Part shown: one piece after another, positions 1 to 12,527 of the stretch | Numbering within the stretch: position 1 is the stretch's first letter | Layout: every line of letters begins with the position of its first letter | From: Suillus spraguei | Taxonomy: Eukaryota; Basidiomycota; Agaricomycetes; Boletales; Suillaceae | Direction: 5' to 3' | Length of the DNA stretch: 64,000 nucleotides | Assembly (NCBI GenBank): GCA_016800925.1 | Contig: JABCPU010000322.1 | Location: forward strand, 1 to 64,000 | The notes under the pieces: model-generated | Database searches by the model: none | Seen by the model: only the letters and a program-made list of their open reading frames with translations | What the model was told of the DNA's origin: nothing | Position numbers and translations under genes: made by a program

Positions 1-650
1 TTGCAAGTGGACTTGACCAAATCTTTCTACCTTTGCTGCCCCTTGCTTCTACCCTGTGGGATTTTTGCAATGGGTGCAATCTACCTATTCTTCATCTTAT
101 TTCTAATGCTAATTTTGCAAGCAAAGCATCTGCTCAGGTGGAATGAATTTTTATTACATTGTGGTGTCATACTGTCCTGCCGACTCATTACAAATTTATG
201 TCCATTTTATGGCTTCAGACCAATATAGCTCAATTAAGCTACTGTTAGGCTTTTGTCAAGATCAACTTCTGACAATTCATTCATACTTCCACCTTGCTTA
301 TCCTCAGCCCATTCTGCAATTTGATTTCACCATGCAAGGACGGGTCATTCCACTCACTCGACTTCTGGCAGAAATAGGGCACGTCAACCACAGACACAGA
401 AGCTCATGGAAAACGAAATTTCGGAGTTGAAGAACTACCTTCCTGAGTGACTGTGGCCAAAAGGGGTGAGAAGCGAGGGGGTTTTCACTGCAATTGCCAG
501 GGCAGCCAGGTTGTTTGCTCCTAAAGTCGACCAAGGACAATGGAAAAAGAGGAAGCAGGTGATGCGTCTTCGTTGTGTGAAAAACTACAATTTTAACATC
601 TTATTCTTCCATCAACTCTCAGATGTATAAGACTTGGTTGTTCAACAACA
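1..650. other. No supported gene
   Basis: Short overlapping reading frames on both strands show no recognisable domain, no consistent splice structure and no repeat shared with the rest of the window. A purine-rich GGAAA run near 650-680 leads into the broken gene that follows. Nothing functional can be supported here. Confidence 0.5.
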
Positions 651-784
651 AGAAAAGGAAGGAAAGGAAGGACATGATAAAGTATGGGAGGAAATGGACG
701 CCTAGGATGGTGGGTCTACCAGCAGAAGCGCGAAGAGGTGCTAAAGAGGATTGAGGACGAGTCCGGGGCAAAGCCGGAGAGATC

Positions 785-2253
785 TGTCAATACCATACAT
801 TCAGGTCTGATCCATGGACATCTGGACACCCAATCAACATCCATCCATATCTAATCCATATCCATATCCGACTCAGTCCATCCATCCGATCTGATCCACT
901 CATCCGATCCATGTCCATATCCGATCCATGCTCATATCCGAAACTATTCCCGCGCACCTGCGCATTACTCCTTTTAGGTTAATACCTGTGTCCGGCTTTT
1001 GGTTATCTCTGCACCTCTGGCTTTTGGTTATCTTTGACTTCCGTTTTGATAAGATATTTCGTACAAGTCTTTTTCTGAGTTCATAGCCTTGTGTTCCGCA
1101 AATGCCTCAAACATAGCCTCGGACTATCCTTATTGCCTTCTGGCATGCTACCTACAGTATATTATAAACTTGTAGTACAACTCTGCAGACCTTCAGTCTG
1201 ATTCATTGTTCCTACTTCTGTATATTCCTTTGATTACCCTGTATCCTGTTATCATGTCTATATACTCCATCTCTGTTCTTGCACTTGGGCTCCAGCCCTT
1301 GTAAGCTTCCAACTCAGGCCTAAGGGATCACTCCCTAGGCCGGAGCTTGATCCTATGTCCTATAATCTTTTCGGACTCGTCCATCTCTGTCTATCACCTG
1401 TTTCACCTCCGACTCTACCTTTTGGTAGTCTTATACTGTCTGTTTCCATTCACCTTGTCCGGAGTAGTCTATACTATCTCTACACCAATCCGGACCTACT
1501 CCTCTCTAGTAGCCAACACTCCTTCTAAAGATCCGCAGAGCTATGCTCATCCGATATCCGCTCCTCCGCTCCTCCGCTCCTCCGCTCCTCCGCTCCTCCG
1601 CTCCTCCGCTCCTCCGCTCCTCCGCTCCTCCGCTCCTCCGCTCCTCCGCTCCTCCGCTCCTCCGCTCCTCCGCTCCTCCGCTCCTCCGCTCCCCGCTCCT
1701 CCGCTCCTCCGCTCCTCCGCTCCTCCGCTCCTCCGCTCCTCCGCTCCTCCGCCCTCCGCTCCTCCGCTCCTCCGCTCCTCCACTCCTCCGCTCCTCTGCT
1801 CCTCCGAGCTCCGGACCTTCGGACCCCTAGTCCTTCGGATCCATCCTATCCTATCCTCTGACATCTATGGATCATCTTTCCCTCCGGAGCTCTGCTCCTA
1901 TCCTGCCCTGGACTTTGTCCAGTGTCCATCCTTCATCCATTCTACTTGGAGCTTGTTCCAGTAGTGTTACCATTCTCCCTACCTTCCGGAAATAGTTCCG
2001 GCGCATTCCCGCGCTCATCCGGAAGTCCATCGGAGGCTCTGTCGAGCTATCCTGCCTTAGAGTTCGTCCGGACCCTCCATCCAGACTTCACCAGAACTCT
2101 CCCTTGGACTTCATCCGAAATTAAGGGCACATACTCGGTAAGGGGCACAGCGTACGAGCTGAGGCCAAGCCCCTTTGACTTTACAACCCTCCGGTACAAC
2201 CCCATGTAAGACCAGGACTTCTTACTAATCTCCGGTTTTGCATGGTCGTAACA
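785..2253 (-). mobile_element. Solo LTR related to family C, 5-bp target duplication
   Basis: The unit reads TGTCAATACC...TCGTAACA on the plus strand and is flanked by AGATC on both sides (780-784 and 2254-2258). Its left end matches the reverse complement of the family-C LTR end, so it lies in the minus orientation. It is longer than the 760-bp family-C LTRs partly because of an expanded 8-bp minisatellite. The inner part (about 800-1870) is shared with the second copy at 37707-39501. No internal retrotransposon sequence is present, so it is a solo LTR left by LTR-LTR recombination, inserted into coding sequence. Confidence 0.8.
1559..1800. repeat. 8-bp minisatellite (CTCCGCTC)n inside the LTR
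   Basis: About 28 near-perfect tandem copies of an 8-bp CTCCGCTC unit, with short deletions around 1690 and 1750. The related LTR at 37707-39501 has only two or three degenerate units at the same place (39314-39340), so the array expanded after the copies diverged. Because 8 is not a multiple of 3, all frames open into long SAPPLLR-like peptides that are not genes. Confidence 0.9.
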
Positions 2254-3964
2254 AGATCCTGGTATGTTCAAACATTATCAGGGGGCTGTGAAGAGAGTCA
2301 TGGCTGAATTGGACGATGACGAGTTGGAGAAGGCAAAAGAAACAGCGGAAGAATGGTCAAACAGCTTTCCTCCTCCGGAGATACAAGCAGAAGTTGCTCG
2401 TAAGAAGGGACCAGCATATATGGAGCACTTTTCGAAAGAGATGTGGAGGCAATGTGGGATGAGAGTTTTTGTGTTGTCAGCTTGGAAGAATGAACAGGGA
2501 GAGGTTCTGTTCAGGATGTAAGTTAATTGTGTCCTGTCATCGCCGATCTTGGATCTCAATATATGTGTGCAGGCATGATGATAATGAGGCATTAGGAGAT
2601 GGGGACAGCTTCATGAAGACAAAGGACTGGGAGGACATTGAGCCAGTATGGCAGGAGTACGCCCAGGAACAGTTTGGTGAGTGTTGAACTTTGGATGCAA
2701 GAATGAATTCATTGATCATCACAATGATAGGTGCCGGGCACAGGACGGAGGACGACAGGTAAGGGAGGTCGCAAAAGAGTCAGAAAACCAGCTTTTGAAC
2801 TCGACACAGATGGGGATGGGATGCTTTGCTTCCAGACATCACGGAAACAAAACTTGAGGAGAAGAAAGCCATAGTCAGGGCGTTTCTACATCACACCTAC
2901 AGTGAGTCTTTTCGTGGCAACATCCGAGATGTTGCTGAATGCTGGACACAGGAATATGTTCTCGGGAATGACAAGGCTGTCGTGCCATGGAGTGCCCTCG
3001 TACAAAGTCAGGATGACTTTGTGGCAAGGAAGTATCTTCCGGCAGATATTGACCTGAAGGAGCCTTTCGAAGTTGCAAAACTGGGACACGAATGCCTTGC
3101 TCAATTTCTGGTATGCTCAGCAGGAAACAGGAAAAGATTCAACATTCCTGTTCAAAGCATGGAAGAACAAAGATGGGGACATGGTACCATCTGTGGTAGC
3201 CGGCAAGTCGCCATCTTGTCTGACTCGTAAAGTGAGAATGCAGAAGAGTGGAACTCTCTGAAGGCCCCGGGATCCATCAACTGAAGCCGAGAGTGATACC
3301 GACAGTGAAACTCATGACAAGGAGGATGACATTGATGATGACTTGGCTGACGGTCGATCCCCGCTGAAGAAACCCAGATGAATAGCACATCATCTTCAGC
3401 ACCCAAGGAGACAGAAGTTCCATGGTCAATGACGGAGCCTTGCCCGGCCAGGCCGGCCAAGGCAGGTGCACTTTTGACATCATGGATGGGCAACCTCCTG
3501 GCCGGGTTGACTGAGGAAGTGGAAGAGAGGAACACATCACGGAACCAAGGAGTATACAGGGCAAGAAAGCTGTCATTGAACCATCCGCAAGGACCACCCG
3601 GAGTAAGTCTCAAAAGCCGGTAGAGAGTACACTTCGAGTAACCAGGGCAAGGGGAAGGAAATAATGTACATATACCAAACTGCCCCCATGTGTACCACAT
3701 TTTCATCATTTGTCACACTTCTCAAAACACAGTGTCCCACGTCCAAAATGTTGAATCCTAAGCACCGAGTTCCGGACGAATCCTGATCACCGAGTTCTGG
3801 ACGACTCCCGATCACGAGGTCCAGCACCTGGGTATCAATCATTGGTAGTTGGTATTAGACATTAGGGTTTGTGCATCATCTAAAATCAATTGGAAATGTC
3901 ATTGTTATACATGAAAAATTCAGTGGTGAACATGATGTAAGTATGTGAATGAATATCCAAATAT

Positions 3965-4978
3965 TTACATATGGGGTTGATCATCACACTTTTCAATGAG
4001 GGTATCTAATACAAGCAGCAATTCAGAGCTCATCTGTTTGGCCCTTTGCAACCTCCAGAGGTCCATTATCAGCTCTTCTGAGTTTGTTGATGTGTCAGCC
4101 CAAGCCACTCGGAATGGTCGGTCAGCCTCAAGGAGTTGATGTATGGTAGGCTCCGGAAGATGGCCATGACGCTGTTGGTAATGGTCCAGGCGATCCAGAA
4201 TTGATTCAACTTAAATAAAATTAGCAGAAAGATACATGATGAACAATTAAATACTCACATTCTGTTTAATCATATGACCCTAGGGGCATGAACTCCCTAA
4301 GCATGGCACGCAGGTCTTCATTGCTGAGTTCCGGTATGGGGGACTGACATTTAGGAGGTGTTGCATGTGCTTGGGACATCACATCAACAATAAAAATCAG
4401 ATGGTATGGATGAACTCACCTGGAATTGCTATTCCTGGGATAGCCAGAGCATCAATCTCAACATCAGCACATTCCGGTGCTTCATCACAATCAATAAGAT
4501 CATCATCAGGCCCTAGGTACAAGTCCGGATCGTTGAACAAAGGCAGTTCCTCAGGCTGAGCCGGGTATAAGTGATCTGGTGGATTGAATGAACATGCAAG
4601 TTGGATTATCTAAATGTGAATTGAGAAACCTACCAGGAACTGCATCCAAGACATCCAGACCACCTGATGACCCAGAATCATAGTCGATCTCATCATCCGG
4701 CCCAAGTATACATCATCACATGCATCTAATAAATGTCCAGTCAATTGGAAGATATACTCAAAGCAACACATACCTGATGAAATCTGGGACTCAGTCTCAT
4801 CATCCAGCCCAAGGTATACATCATCCAGTGCATCTGGTCCATCTCCGGTCAATTGAGAGCTGTACTGAAAGCACAACATACTTAGTGAAATCCGGGACTT
4901 GGTTGAGTCATCCACATCCATTGAGTTGTATTCAGTGACCGGAGGTTCATAAAATCTGACTGCTGGTTGAGATCTCAT
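3965..4978 (-). CDS. Hypothetical acidic protein with repeated DxYLG exons
   Basis: A multi-exon minus-strand gene is likely. It starts with MRSQPAVRF at 4978. It contains at least three similar acidic segments carrying DVYLG, DVYLG and DLYLG followed by DD, each ending near a GT donor. A further segment reads PELSNEDLRAMLREFMP, and the last exon includes HYQQRHGHLPEPTIHQLLEAD and ends with KCDDQPHM and a TAA stop at 3965. The repeated segments look like duplicated exons. No known domain is recognised. It is transcribed away from the gene starting near 5201, leaving about 220 bp between starts. Exact splice sites are uncertain. It could be transposon-associated. Confidence 0.5.
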
Positions 4979-5200
4979 GATGTCTGATCAACTGATCAAA
5001 CTGATTGATAACTGATAACTTCGAAGTTCAACACATGGCTGGCAACGGCCGAAAGTTGAACCATGACCAAACAAAGACAAACAATCAAATGCTTATCAAG
5101 ATCGTCCTTCAATTGTCTGGTTTCCTTTGAAACTTCATCCTAGTGATAACAGATTTCAAACTTATCTCAAGCTTTTCACATCTTTCAACTCAATCTAAAT

Positions 5201-7333
5201 GTCTACTCCAGTTCAAACCTCTTTGGCCAGTCTCAAGGCAACCACTGCTCAGATTGTGGGCATCATGCCGGGGCACGGCTCATGCTTGCCGGCACTGGCC
5301 AAGCCCACCTTGCTCTGACAGCACAAGTCACTAATCTTGTGGTAAGTACCATTCATGTGTTAATTTTACTTTTTGGTTTTTCTAAGATCTGTGTAGGCTG
5401 AGATAGTCAGGGAGCATGAGAAAGGGCCTTACCTGCCCGGCATCATTGCATCCTGCTCCAAGGAGTTGATGAGAGTCAGGTCCATGACTCCCCTGGGTGT
5501 GGCCCAACTGGCAACAGCATCGGCCATGACGACCCCCGGGTGTTGAAACACTCCTGGCGCAGCAAGATTCGTGCCTGGGAGGCATTAGGTGACCATTCAG
5601 GTGATCTCCCTGTCATGCCTAACCCTTCCATTGGCCCAATCACTGTGGACCTTCCCTTTCCACCCGTCGTCGCCGGCAATGTCGCTGGTTCTTCCACCCA
5701 CGCCACCTCCGAGCTCCGGACAAAGGAAAAGGTAAGGTGGTTGTTGCTGACCTAGAGCTGGAGGTGGAAGGGAGCAGGAAGAAGAAGTCCCCCATGATGT
5801 CCAGACACTCTTCCTCACCTCCAAAGTCGGCAAAGAAGGGTCGCAAGCAGGTCAAGGCAACTCACCATGTGAAGCCAAAGGTGTTTGTGGAGTCAGAAGA
5901 TGATGAAGACACAATTGTTCAGGTATGTTGTCCAGATCATTGTTTTCATTCTCTCAATTTTCTGTAGCCTATTTGAGTGGAGTGCCGGCGCTCAACGTGC
6001 CCCGCCTTCCACAATTGTTGTAGGGACGCCCCATTCCCCTCGTTCACCCCGTTCCCAAAGAAGCAATTGTTTGGTCCTGCTCCAGTAAGTCATATTTTGT
6101 CATCCGGCACTTGGAAAAATGCTTAGATATCATCAGCTCATTGCTGGCAGTCCACCCAAGGTGATGGTGAGTCATCATTCTTTGTCCGGACCTCCCGCCT
6201 GTACTTACCCATTGTCAGGCCACCTCCGGCAGTCGTCCGGAGGTCGTCAAGACCCCCCAGGCAATGTCCAGCACTCGGCTGAGGAACCTGCAGTCATGGA
6301 TACAGGTGATATTCTCATTCCTGGCCCAGTGAGTATTCTCATGAATTCCAATGAGTCCATCAACTAATAGAACCCACAGAACAACCCCTGCCATTATTGC
6401 ACCCAGGAGAAGTGGCCCTGCGCCACTCAGTTGGACAGGAGGACCCGTGCCCTGGTTTGTCGTGTGTCTGCTGCGCCACCAAGAAGATCAAATGTGTCCC
6501 AGCATCCATGGGATCCCCCCAAACATATTTGAGGGAAGTCTACCACCCGGCAGGCTCGCTCCAGGACACCTTCCAGAGCTCCCTCCAATGCACCGGCTGC
6601 CTCGCAGTCCAAAGCCCGAAACTCGCAGTCAATCTCATGGCCCCTCCAGCACTCCGGCTGTCCCTGCTGTGACCACACCCAAGGCACAGTCCCGTGGGTG
6701 CAGCAAGACAATCACTGCCCCCAAGACACCTGCACCTGCACCAGCTTGTGAGTCACCCCAATTGTCTATGACCATCTGACCTTATCTTTCACTTAGCTAT
6801 TCCATCTTTGAGCGCCGCCAGTGCCTCGTCCGGCACTCGATGTGCCCATTCCGGATCTCCATTCCATGGCAATTGCTATTCGGGATGGTGCCGCTCGAAT
6901 TGCTCTTCTTGAGGCTCGTGTGGCAGAGCAGGATGGTAAGATTGATACCTTGCAACGCCTCCATGAGGGCCTTCGTTGCAAAGTCATGGACCGGCACCCT
7001 TCATTTCCACTTCCCGACTCTCCTGTCAATGCAACCTTTTTGCTTGATCAATCTGTCCCCCTGTCCATCTCACCCCTCCCATCTGCACTTGCTCCCCTCA
7101 TTGACTTGGATATGGCAGGGATGGAGCCTCCGTCTCCGAAAGTCCAGCCTGCATCTATCATTGAGGGTCTCATATTTGAGCTCAGCCAGATTCAGCCTGA
7201 GGGTCCACAAACGTCCGGCGAAATTGTGGACCCAGATGATCCGGGCAACCTTGTGCCAGAATATGATTCTGATGATATGGATGTTGAGGTGAAGGTTGAA
7301 CCCTCTGCTGATGAGGGTGAAATGGCTACATAA
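5201..7333 (+). pseudogene. Hypothetical multi-exon gene, probably decayed
   Basis: Coding-like segments run from MSTPVQTSLASLK at 5201 to a clear last exon of about 170 residues ending EGEMAT and TAA at 7331-7333. That exon holds a predicted coiled coil (AIRDGAARIALLEARVAEQD) and an acidic tail. The middle has a lysine-rich stretch (PPKSAKKGRKQVK) and, at about 6440-6490, a cysteine-containing stretch with CVCC followed by KKIKC. This resembles a fungal zinc cluster, but too few ordered cysteines are visible to claim one. Early exons need frame changes near 5300 and 5535. No function is assigned. It forms a divergent pair with the gene at 3965-4978. Confidence 0.45.
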
Positions 7334-7439
7334 TTGTATGTTCATAGATGTATATACAATGTTTGAATGAATGTCCAGTGCTGGATGCCAAGTCCGGAAA
7401 TCCGGAACTGGACAATGGAGATTCACAATGGATATTTCG

Positions 7440-9510
7440 TGAATTCCGATATCCGGCTACCTGAAACACAACACACAATTTAAAGAATTTGAAACATATC
7501 TGTCGAGTTACCTTGTGCCGGGTGCCGGGTCACATTGTGAAACATATCATTCCATATATCTTAAGTGCCAAACCCCGAACCCCGGGACCCTGGACTTGGG
7601 ACTCATCACCATGTGACAGATATCGATCCACATATTTGATGTGCTGAACCCCGAACTCCGGCACCCGGGAGTTAGAACAATGTGAGGCAATACAAAGATA
7701 TTGATTGACACATGTTGAGTGCCCAAACCCCGAACTCCGGCACCGGCACTCGGGACTCGGGCCTTGGAACTTATAACAATGTGAAAGATGTCGATGCACA
7801 TATTCTATCACTGATCCCCAAACCCCAGCACCCGGGAGTTAGAAATATGTGAGGCAATACAAAGATATTGATTTACATGTGTGGAGTGCCGAACCCCAAA
7901 ACTCCGGTACCCGGCACTCGGGGATCGGTATTCAGCACTCAAAACAAAATGATCCCCGAGTGCCGGGTTACCATGTGAGGCAATACAAAGATATTGATTT
8001 ACACATGTTGAGTGCCAAATCCAAGCTCCGGCACCCGGCAGTTAGCACAATGTGAGGCAATACCATGATATTGATTTACACATGTTGAGTGCCAACCCCG
8101 AGCTCCGGCACCCGGGAGTTACCACAATGTGAGGCAGTACCCTGATATTGATTTACACAAGTTGAGTGCCAATCCCCGAGTGCTGGGTGCCAGAGCTCGG
8201 GGTTCGGCATTCAACTTGTGTAAATCAATATCATGGTATTGCCTCACATTGTGCTAACTGCCGGGTGCCGGAGCTTGGGGTTCGGCACTCAACATGTGTA
8301 AATCAATAACATGGTATTGCCTCACATTGTGCTAACTGCCGGGTGCCGGAGCTCGGGGTTCGGCACTCAACATGTGTAAATCAATATCTTTGTATTGCCT
8401 CACATGGTAACCCAGCACTCGGGGATCGTTATTCGGGACTCAAAACAATGTGAAAGACCTCGATCCACATATTTTATGTGCCGAACCCCGAACTCCGGCA
8501 CCGGCAATCGGGACTCAGGACTTGGTACTCATAACCATGTGAATGATATCGATCCACATATTTTAACACCAAACCCCAAACCCCGCCACCTGCGAGTTAA
8601 AAACTATGTGAGGCAATACAAAGATATTGATTTACACATGTTGAGTGCCGAACCCTGAACTCCGGCACCCGGGAGTTAGCACAATGTGAGGCAATGCAAT
8701 GATCTTGATTTACTCATGTTGAGTGCCGAACCCCGAACTCTGGCACCTGGCACTCGGGGATCAGTATTCGGCACTCAAAACAATGTGAAAGACCTCGATC
8801 CACATTTTTATGTGCCAAACCCTGAACTCTGGCACCCAGCACTCAGGACTCGGGACTTGGTACTCATAATATGAAAGATCTTGAGCAACATATTGTCAGT
8901 GCTGAACCCTGAACCCCGGCACCCAGCACTCATGACTCGGGACTCAGAACAATGTGAGGCAATAGACACCTATTGATCCACACATTCTAAGTGCCGAACT
9001 CCGAACTCCGAAATCTGGTAGTCTACTATTTAGGGGTTCGCAGTTCGGTACTCGGGCTTTTGCACTTGAGACCGAAAACAATGTTAGGCAATAAATGACT
9101 TTGATCCACACATTTTTGGTAGATATCTTTTTCATCTCAAATCTCAATCTCAAGTGCCGAACCCCGAATCCCGAAATCTGGTAGTCTACAATTTTGGGGT
9201 TCGTCCTCGGGACTCAGACACATGTCAGGCAACACAAAGCTTTGATCCACACATTTTTGGTAGATGTCTGTTTTGTCTCGAATCTCGAGTTTCTAGTTTC
9301 TAGTTTCAGTACTCTGCACCGCACCCGGCACTCGGCACTAGATGACTCCACACATGGACTTTAAATCTTTCACCTTGTGTGTTGTGTTTGGGTGTCCGGG
9401 TATCCGGAATTCAAGAAATCTCTAGTTTGAATCTCCAGTTTCGAGTTCCTGGATTCAGGACTTGGCACCCGGCACCCGGCACCTCAATTATCGATGAATG
9501 TCAGACATGA
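7440..9510. repeat. Satellite-like array with internal inversions
   Basis: Repeats of a 76-78 bp basic unit and longer variants of about 126 and 167 bp. Each has the landmarks GTGAGGCAATAC, GATATTGATTTACACATG, TTGAGTGCCGAACCC and CTCCGGCACCCGG. Units are forward in about 7530-8190, inverted in about 8200-8410 and forward again from about 8420, so the array contains a large palindrome centred near 8190. Copies degrade toward 9500. No coding sequence is supported inside; the short frames are translations of the repeat. Confidence 0.85.
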
Positions 9511-9629
9511 TGAATTCAGGTTTTCGTGCTTCAGGGTTTTAGATTTTGGTGGTCGATGGTAGGTATATGCACTCATAGGGTGCATGTATCCATGTGTTTG
9601 ATTCTCTGGTGGCTACTCAGCTGTACATA

Positions 9630-10000
9630 TTTATGATACATATCTAGGCCCACCCATATATATAATATATTTTACCTCGGCCACCCATCTATGTGAAATT
9701 CCCCACATCGGCCACCCGTCTATGCAATAAATATTTTTACTGCACCCTCGGCCCACCCATATATGTAATATTCTCTTACCTCGGCCCACCCATCTATGCC
9801 AATAATATTTGCCTTGCATCTCTCTTCAGCCCAGCTGTCTATAATATCCTACTCTACATACTACCCAGATGGGCCCACCCATCTCTCCAAAAATACAAGT
9901 CTCCCGGCCACCCATCGCCATCGGAAATAATATTCTCCCCAGCCCATCCGTCAACATCGAGGATATACATAACCTCGGCCCATGGTCCGCTGGCCCGTCT
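9630..10000. repeat. Degenerate CGGCCCACCCAT minisatellite
   Basis: Six to eight copies of a motif close to CTCGGCCCACCCATCTATG, spaced about 45-60 bp, with AT-rich spacers such as ATAATATT. No reading frame is conserved across copies. It is bounded on the right by a truncated family-B LTR. Confidence 0.7.
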
Positions 10001-10069
10001 TTGATGGGATATTATGTGGGTCAGGTGACCCATATAGTATGGAGTTTGTCACTGAAGGGGCTCTATACA

Positions 10070-10610
10070 CTCAAGCGCTACTGATCTCACCTAGAGCATT
10101 CCAAGTACATATGATTTAGGATATAAGCACTGTGTACCCTGCACTATATGATACCTGATTTTACCCCATTGCACGTACCATAGGTCAGGATTATTGTCTA
10201 GCTCTGGATCTACCCAGTAGTGGACTTAGTCTTTAAAGTTTCCTTACCGCTCGTTAATCAATTATGCTTGTTCACCATTACCGTGGACTCTTGATTGCTA
10301 TTTTTACTGAGCTTCTCACGCACCGCTACTTTACCACTGAAAGTACCATGGACTTCTTTACTGTTTCTTTGCACTGCTGGCAACCATATCATTACCGCAG
10401 ACATCATCGCTGACCGCGGCAACTTACTGCTGACTACAATGCTACATTTGCACATTGGTTTGACTCAAACTTGACCATACTAACAGCATTCCCCTTTAGG
10501 GTCGAACACTCTTGTTTCGCAAGTGAAGCAGACTAGACGGAGCGCAAGACCACACATACTAACTTAGGAGGTAGTTTTTTCTACAGCCCAGGTTAGGTTG
10601 TATCTTTACA
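10070..10610 (-). mobile_element. Truncated family-B LTR
   Basis: The sequence from CAAGCGCTACTGATC to TGTATCTTTACA matches the right-hand two thirds of the family-B LTRs at 12528-13490 and 32108-33059. The other end is missing. The base run after its intact end is CCGG (10611-10614), the same kind of CpG-centred site that flanks intact family-B copies. Confidence 0.75.
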
Positions 10611-10997
10611 CCGGAATCATATATACATCATCCTCGGTATGAAAATTTGATATTGAAGCTCCTGAATGGGGAACATCTACTGCAAGAGCCAGAACTCACG
10701 ACTTGCTGTGTGTCTCTTTTTTTTTGCAATCTCACAATGTCAATTCTTGATATTCCTTCAGCAAATCCAAGGCTGCTGAAATCTCTGTACCTGTGGAAGC
10801 AGCTAAATTGACTGTAAATCAACAGCATCTGAAGCAAGTGTGGGATGTGTCCTCCATGAGCTCAAGAGAGGACTGGACAGAGTGGATGCACCACCTTTTG
10901 TGGAGTTGATGAAGGAATCTCTGTCACATGCGCTTCAGGCTTGCATGGGTCTTGTCAATATTCACCCTCCTTTGGCGAAAAGAACTGTTCGATGCGG

Positions 10998-11932
10998 TGT
11001 AGCGAGAAAAGTCATGCTGACTGTCAAAACCCGTTTCAGCAAGCGTCTCATTAACGTCTATGGCGGCAACCAAAGGATTCCCTTATAGCGACGAAATAGC
11101 CTTTTCGCTTGCTAAGGCAGAACCGTTCTTCTTCTGCGAACCCTTACCGGATCCTCGCGCTGATGCCCTCATGTCCCGTCCAATTCTGTCTAGAATCCAT
11201 TGGTGCGTAGTTACCTCGCTTCCACCATTACTAAACCTACGGCAGAATTTACCTTATATCTCAAGGGCTGCTGCACGCTGCGCGCCTCATAATTAAGTAC
11301 CCCCGTTTACTTTCTTTCTTGCTACTGGACTCGCATAGTTATCTCGTATGCACTCGCATATGTTAAAAGGACTGAACATACATACCATCACTCACTTCCC
11401 ATTACATCCCTTCACTAGGACTTTAGTATTAGAAACGCTCGCTAGTCGCAATCTATTTGCATTTGACATTTCTCCGTTCGAACCATGCTCATTGATTTAA
11501 CTGCCGGTAACTTTACCACTCAAAGTACAGTGCGACTTTCGACTTTGCTACTCATAACTGGACCACGGCCAGTGATCTCGCTGGGGTTGCTTTCTCTCTT
11601 GTTGCGTTCCCGCTCGTAGGAAGTTGCTGCTACTGCTACTGCACCGCCGGTAGTTATAACATTTCGTCCTGCCCAAGCAACTTTGTTCCTGCCCCTTGTA
11701 GCTAACCGTTGCAGCTATCGTTACCCGCGGTGTACTGCTGACAGTACCGCTACCGCCGCTAATCTCGGAAATCAGAATCCTAGCAGCCAATTTAGTACTT
11801 ATTGTTTCCTTTGCACTAACTTAGAAGGAATTGCTTCTATCTGCAGTCCTCTTGGGTCAAACATCTCACTCGCGCCTTTAGTAGGATTAACGCTGCGCTT
11901 ATACTTAGGCCAGCGCTAGTTTCTTCGTTTCA
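10998..11932 (-). mobile_element. Family-B LTR (divergent subfamily), target duplication GCGG
   Basis: Reads TGTAGCGAG...CGTTTCA on the plus strand. It is flanked by GCGG at 10994-10997 and 11933-11936, a perfect 4-bp duplication. Removing the insert restores the TOR reading around LFDAAF. It shares blocks such as ATCCATTGGTGC and the start TGTAGCGA with the subfamily at 18384-19295, but the outer 150 bp at its right end have diverged. Confidence 0.8.
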
Positions 11933-12527
11933 GCGGCATTCATATCCTGCTGGACAGGACTGTATCAAGTGAATCCACTTTGTGCTTGTGACTGATTCAT
12001 GCTAACCACTTAATCAGGGAGGACTTGTGTGATCCATCGAATCTGCCATTACCCCCACCAGTGCTCCATCTGATCTCATGCACCGACTACTTAGCTTAGC
12101 TGAGTTCATGGAACACAAGGAAAAACCGCTCCCTGTCGAACATCACACTCTAGGAGAGTATGCCTTGAGGTTCCATGCCTATGCGAAAATTCTTCACTAC
12201 AAGGAGCTCGAATTCTTTACCAAAACCTCCCCAAACATAATCAAGGCATTGATCGGAATCAACACCAAGCTACAGCAATACAACACCGCTTGGGGTACTC
12301 TCATTATTGCACAAGAGCAGTACAACGTCAGCAAGCATGAATGGTATGAGCACCTGGGCAGATGGCAAGAGGTACTTGACGCATATGAGGAGAAAGCCCA
12401 AGAGGATCCATCGAGGACTGCTGCAAGATAGCCTCAATGGCCGCTGCAGTGACATGGTTACTTCATGAATGGGATTTGATGGATGATCATATCGTTGCTA
12501 TGGGGACTGATTCACTGGTTAGAGTGT

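Larger units (their letters stand above)
651..3664 (+). pseudogene. Broken hypothetical gene interrupted by an LTR
   Basis: A basidiomycete-type hypothetical gene is split by the LTR at 785-2253. Before the LTR, about 700-784 codes a basic, W/Q/K/E-rich stretch ending near KPERSW. Coding resumes after it (MFKHYQGAV, then an E/K-rich helix and a segment with MWRQCGMRV and SAWKNEQG). Plausible introns follow: GTAAGT at 2520 with an AG near 2573, and GTGAGT near 2678. The later part needs several frame changes: LPDIT...EKKAIVRAFL, then NALLNFWYAQQ...FKAWKNKDG, then a basic C-terminus with RTTRSKSQKP and stop at 3664. I recall similar transposon-associated proteins of unknown function in Agaricomycetes but assign no role. 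The frame changes and the insertion make it a pseudogene. Confidence 0.6.

Noticed and set aside
1347..1964. 205-codon plus-strand frame rich in SAPPLLR
   Set aside because: It is the translation of an 8-bp tandem repeat inside an LTR; all frames stay open there.
6440..6500. Zn(2)-Cys(6) transcription-factor domain
   Set aside because: Only three or four cysteines with CVCC and KKIKC spacing are visible, not the ordered six of the GAL4 family.
7440..9510. Regularly spaced repeats resembling a CRISPR array
   Set aside because: The sequence is eukaryotic, spacers are themselves repeated, unit orientation changes, and no cas genes are present.
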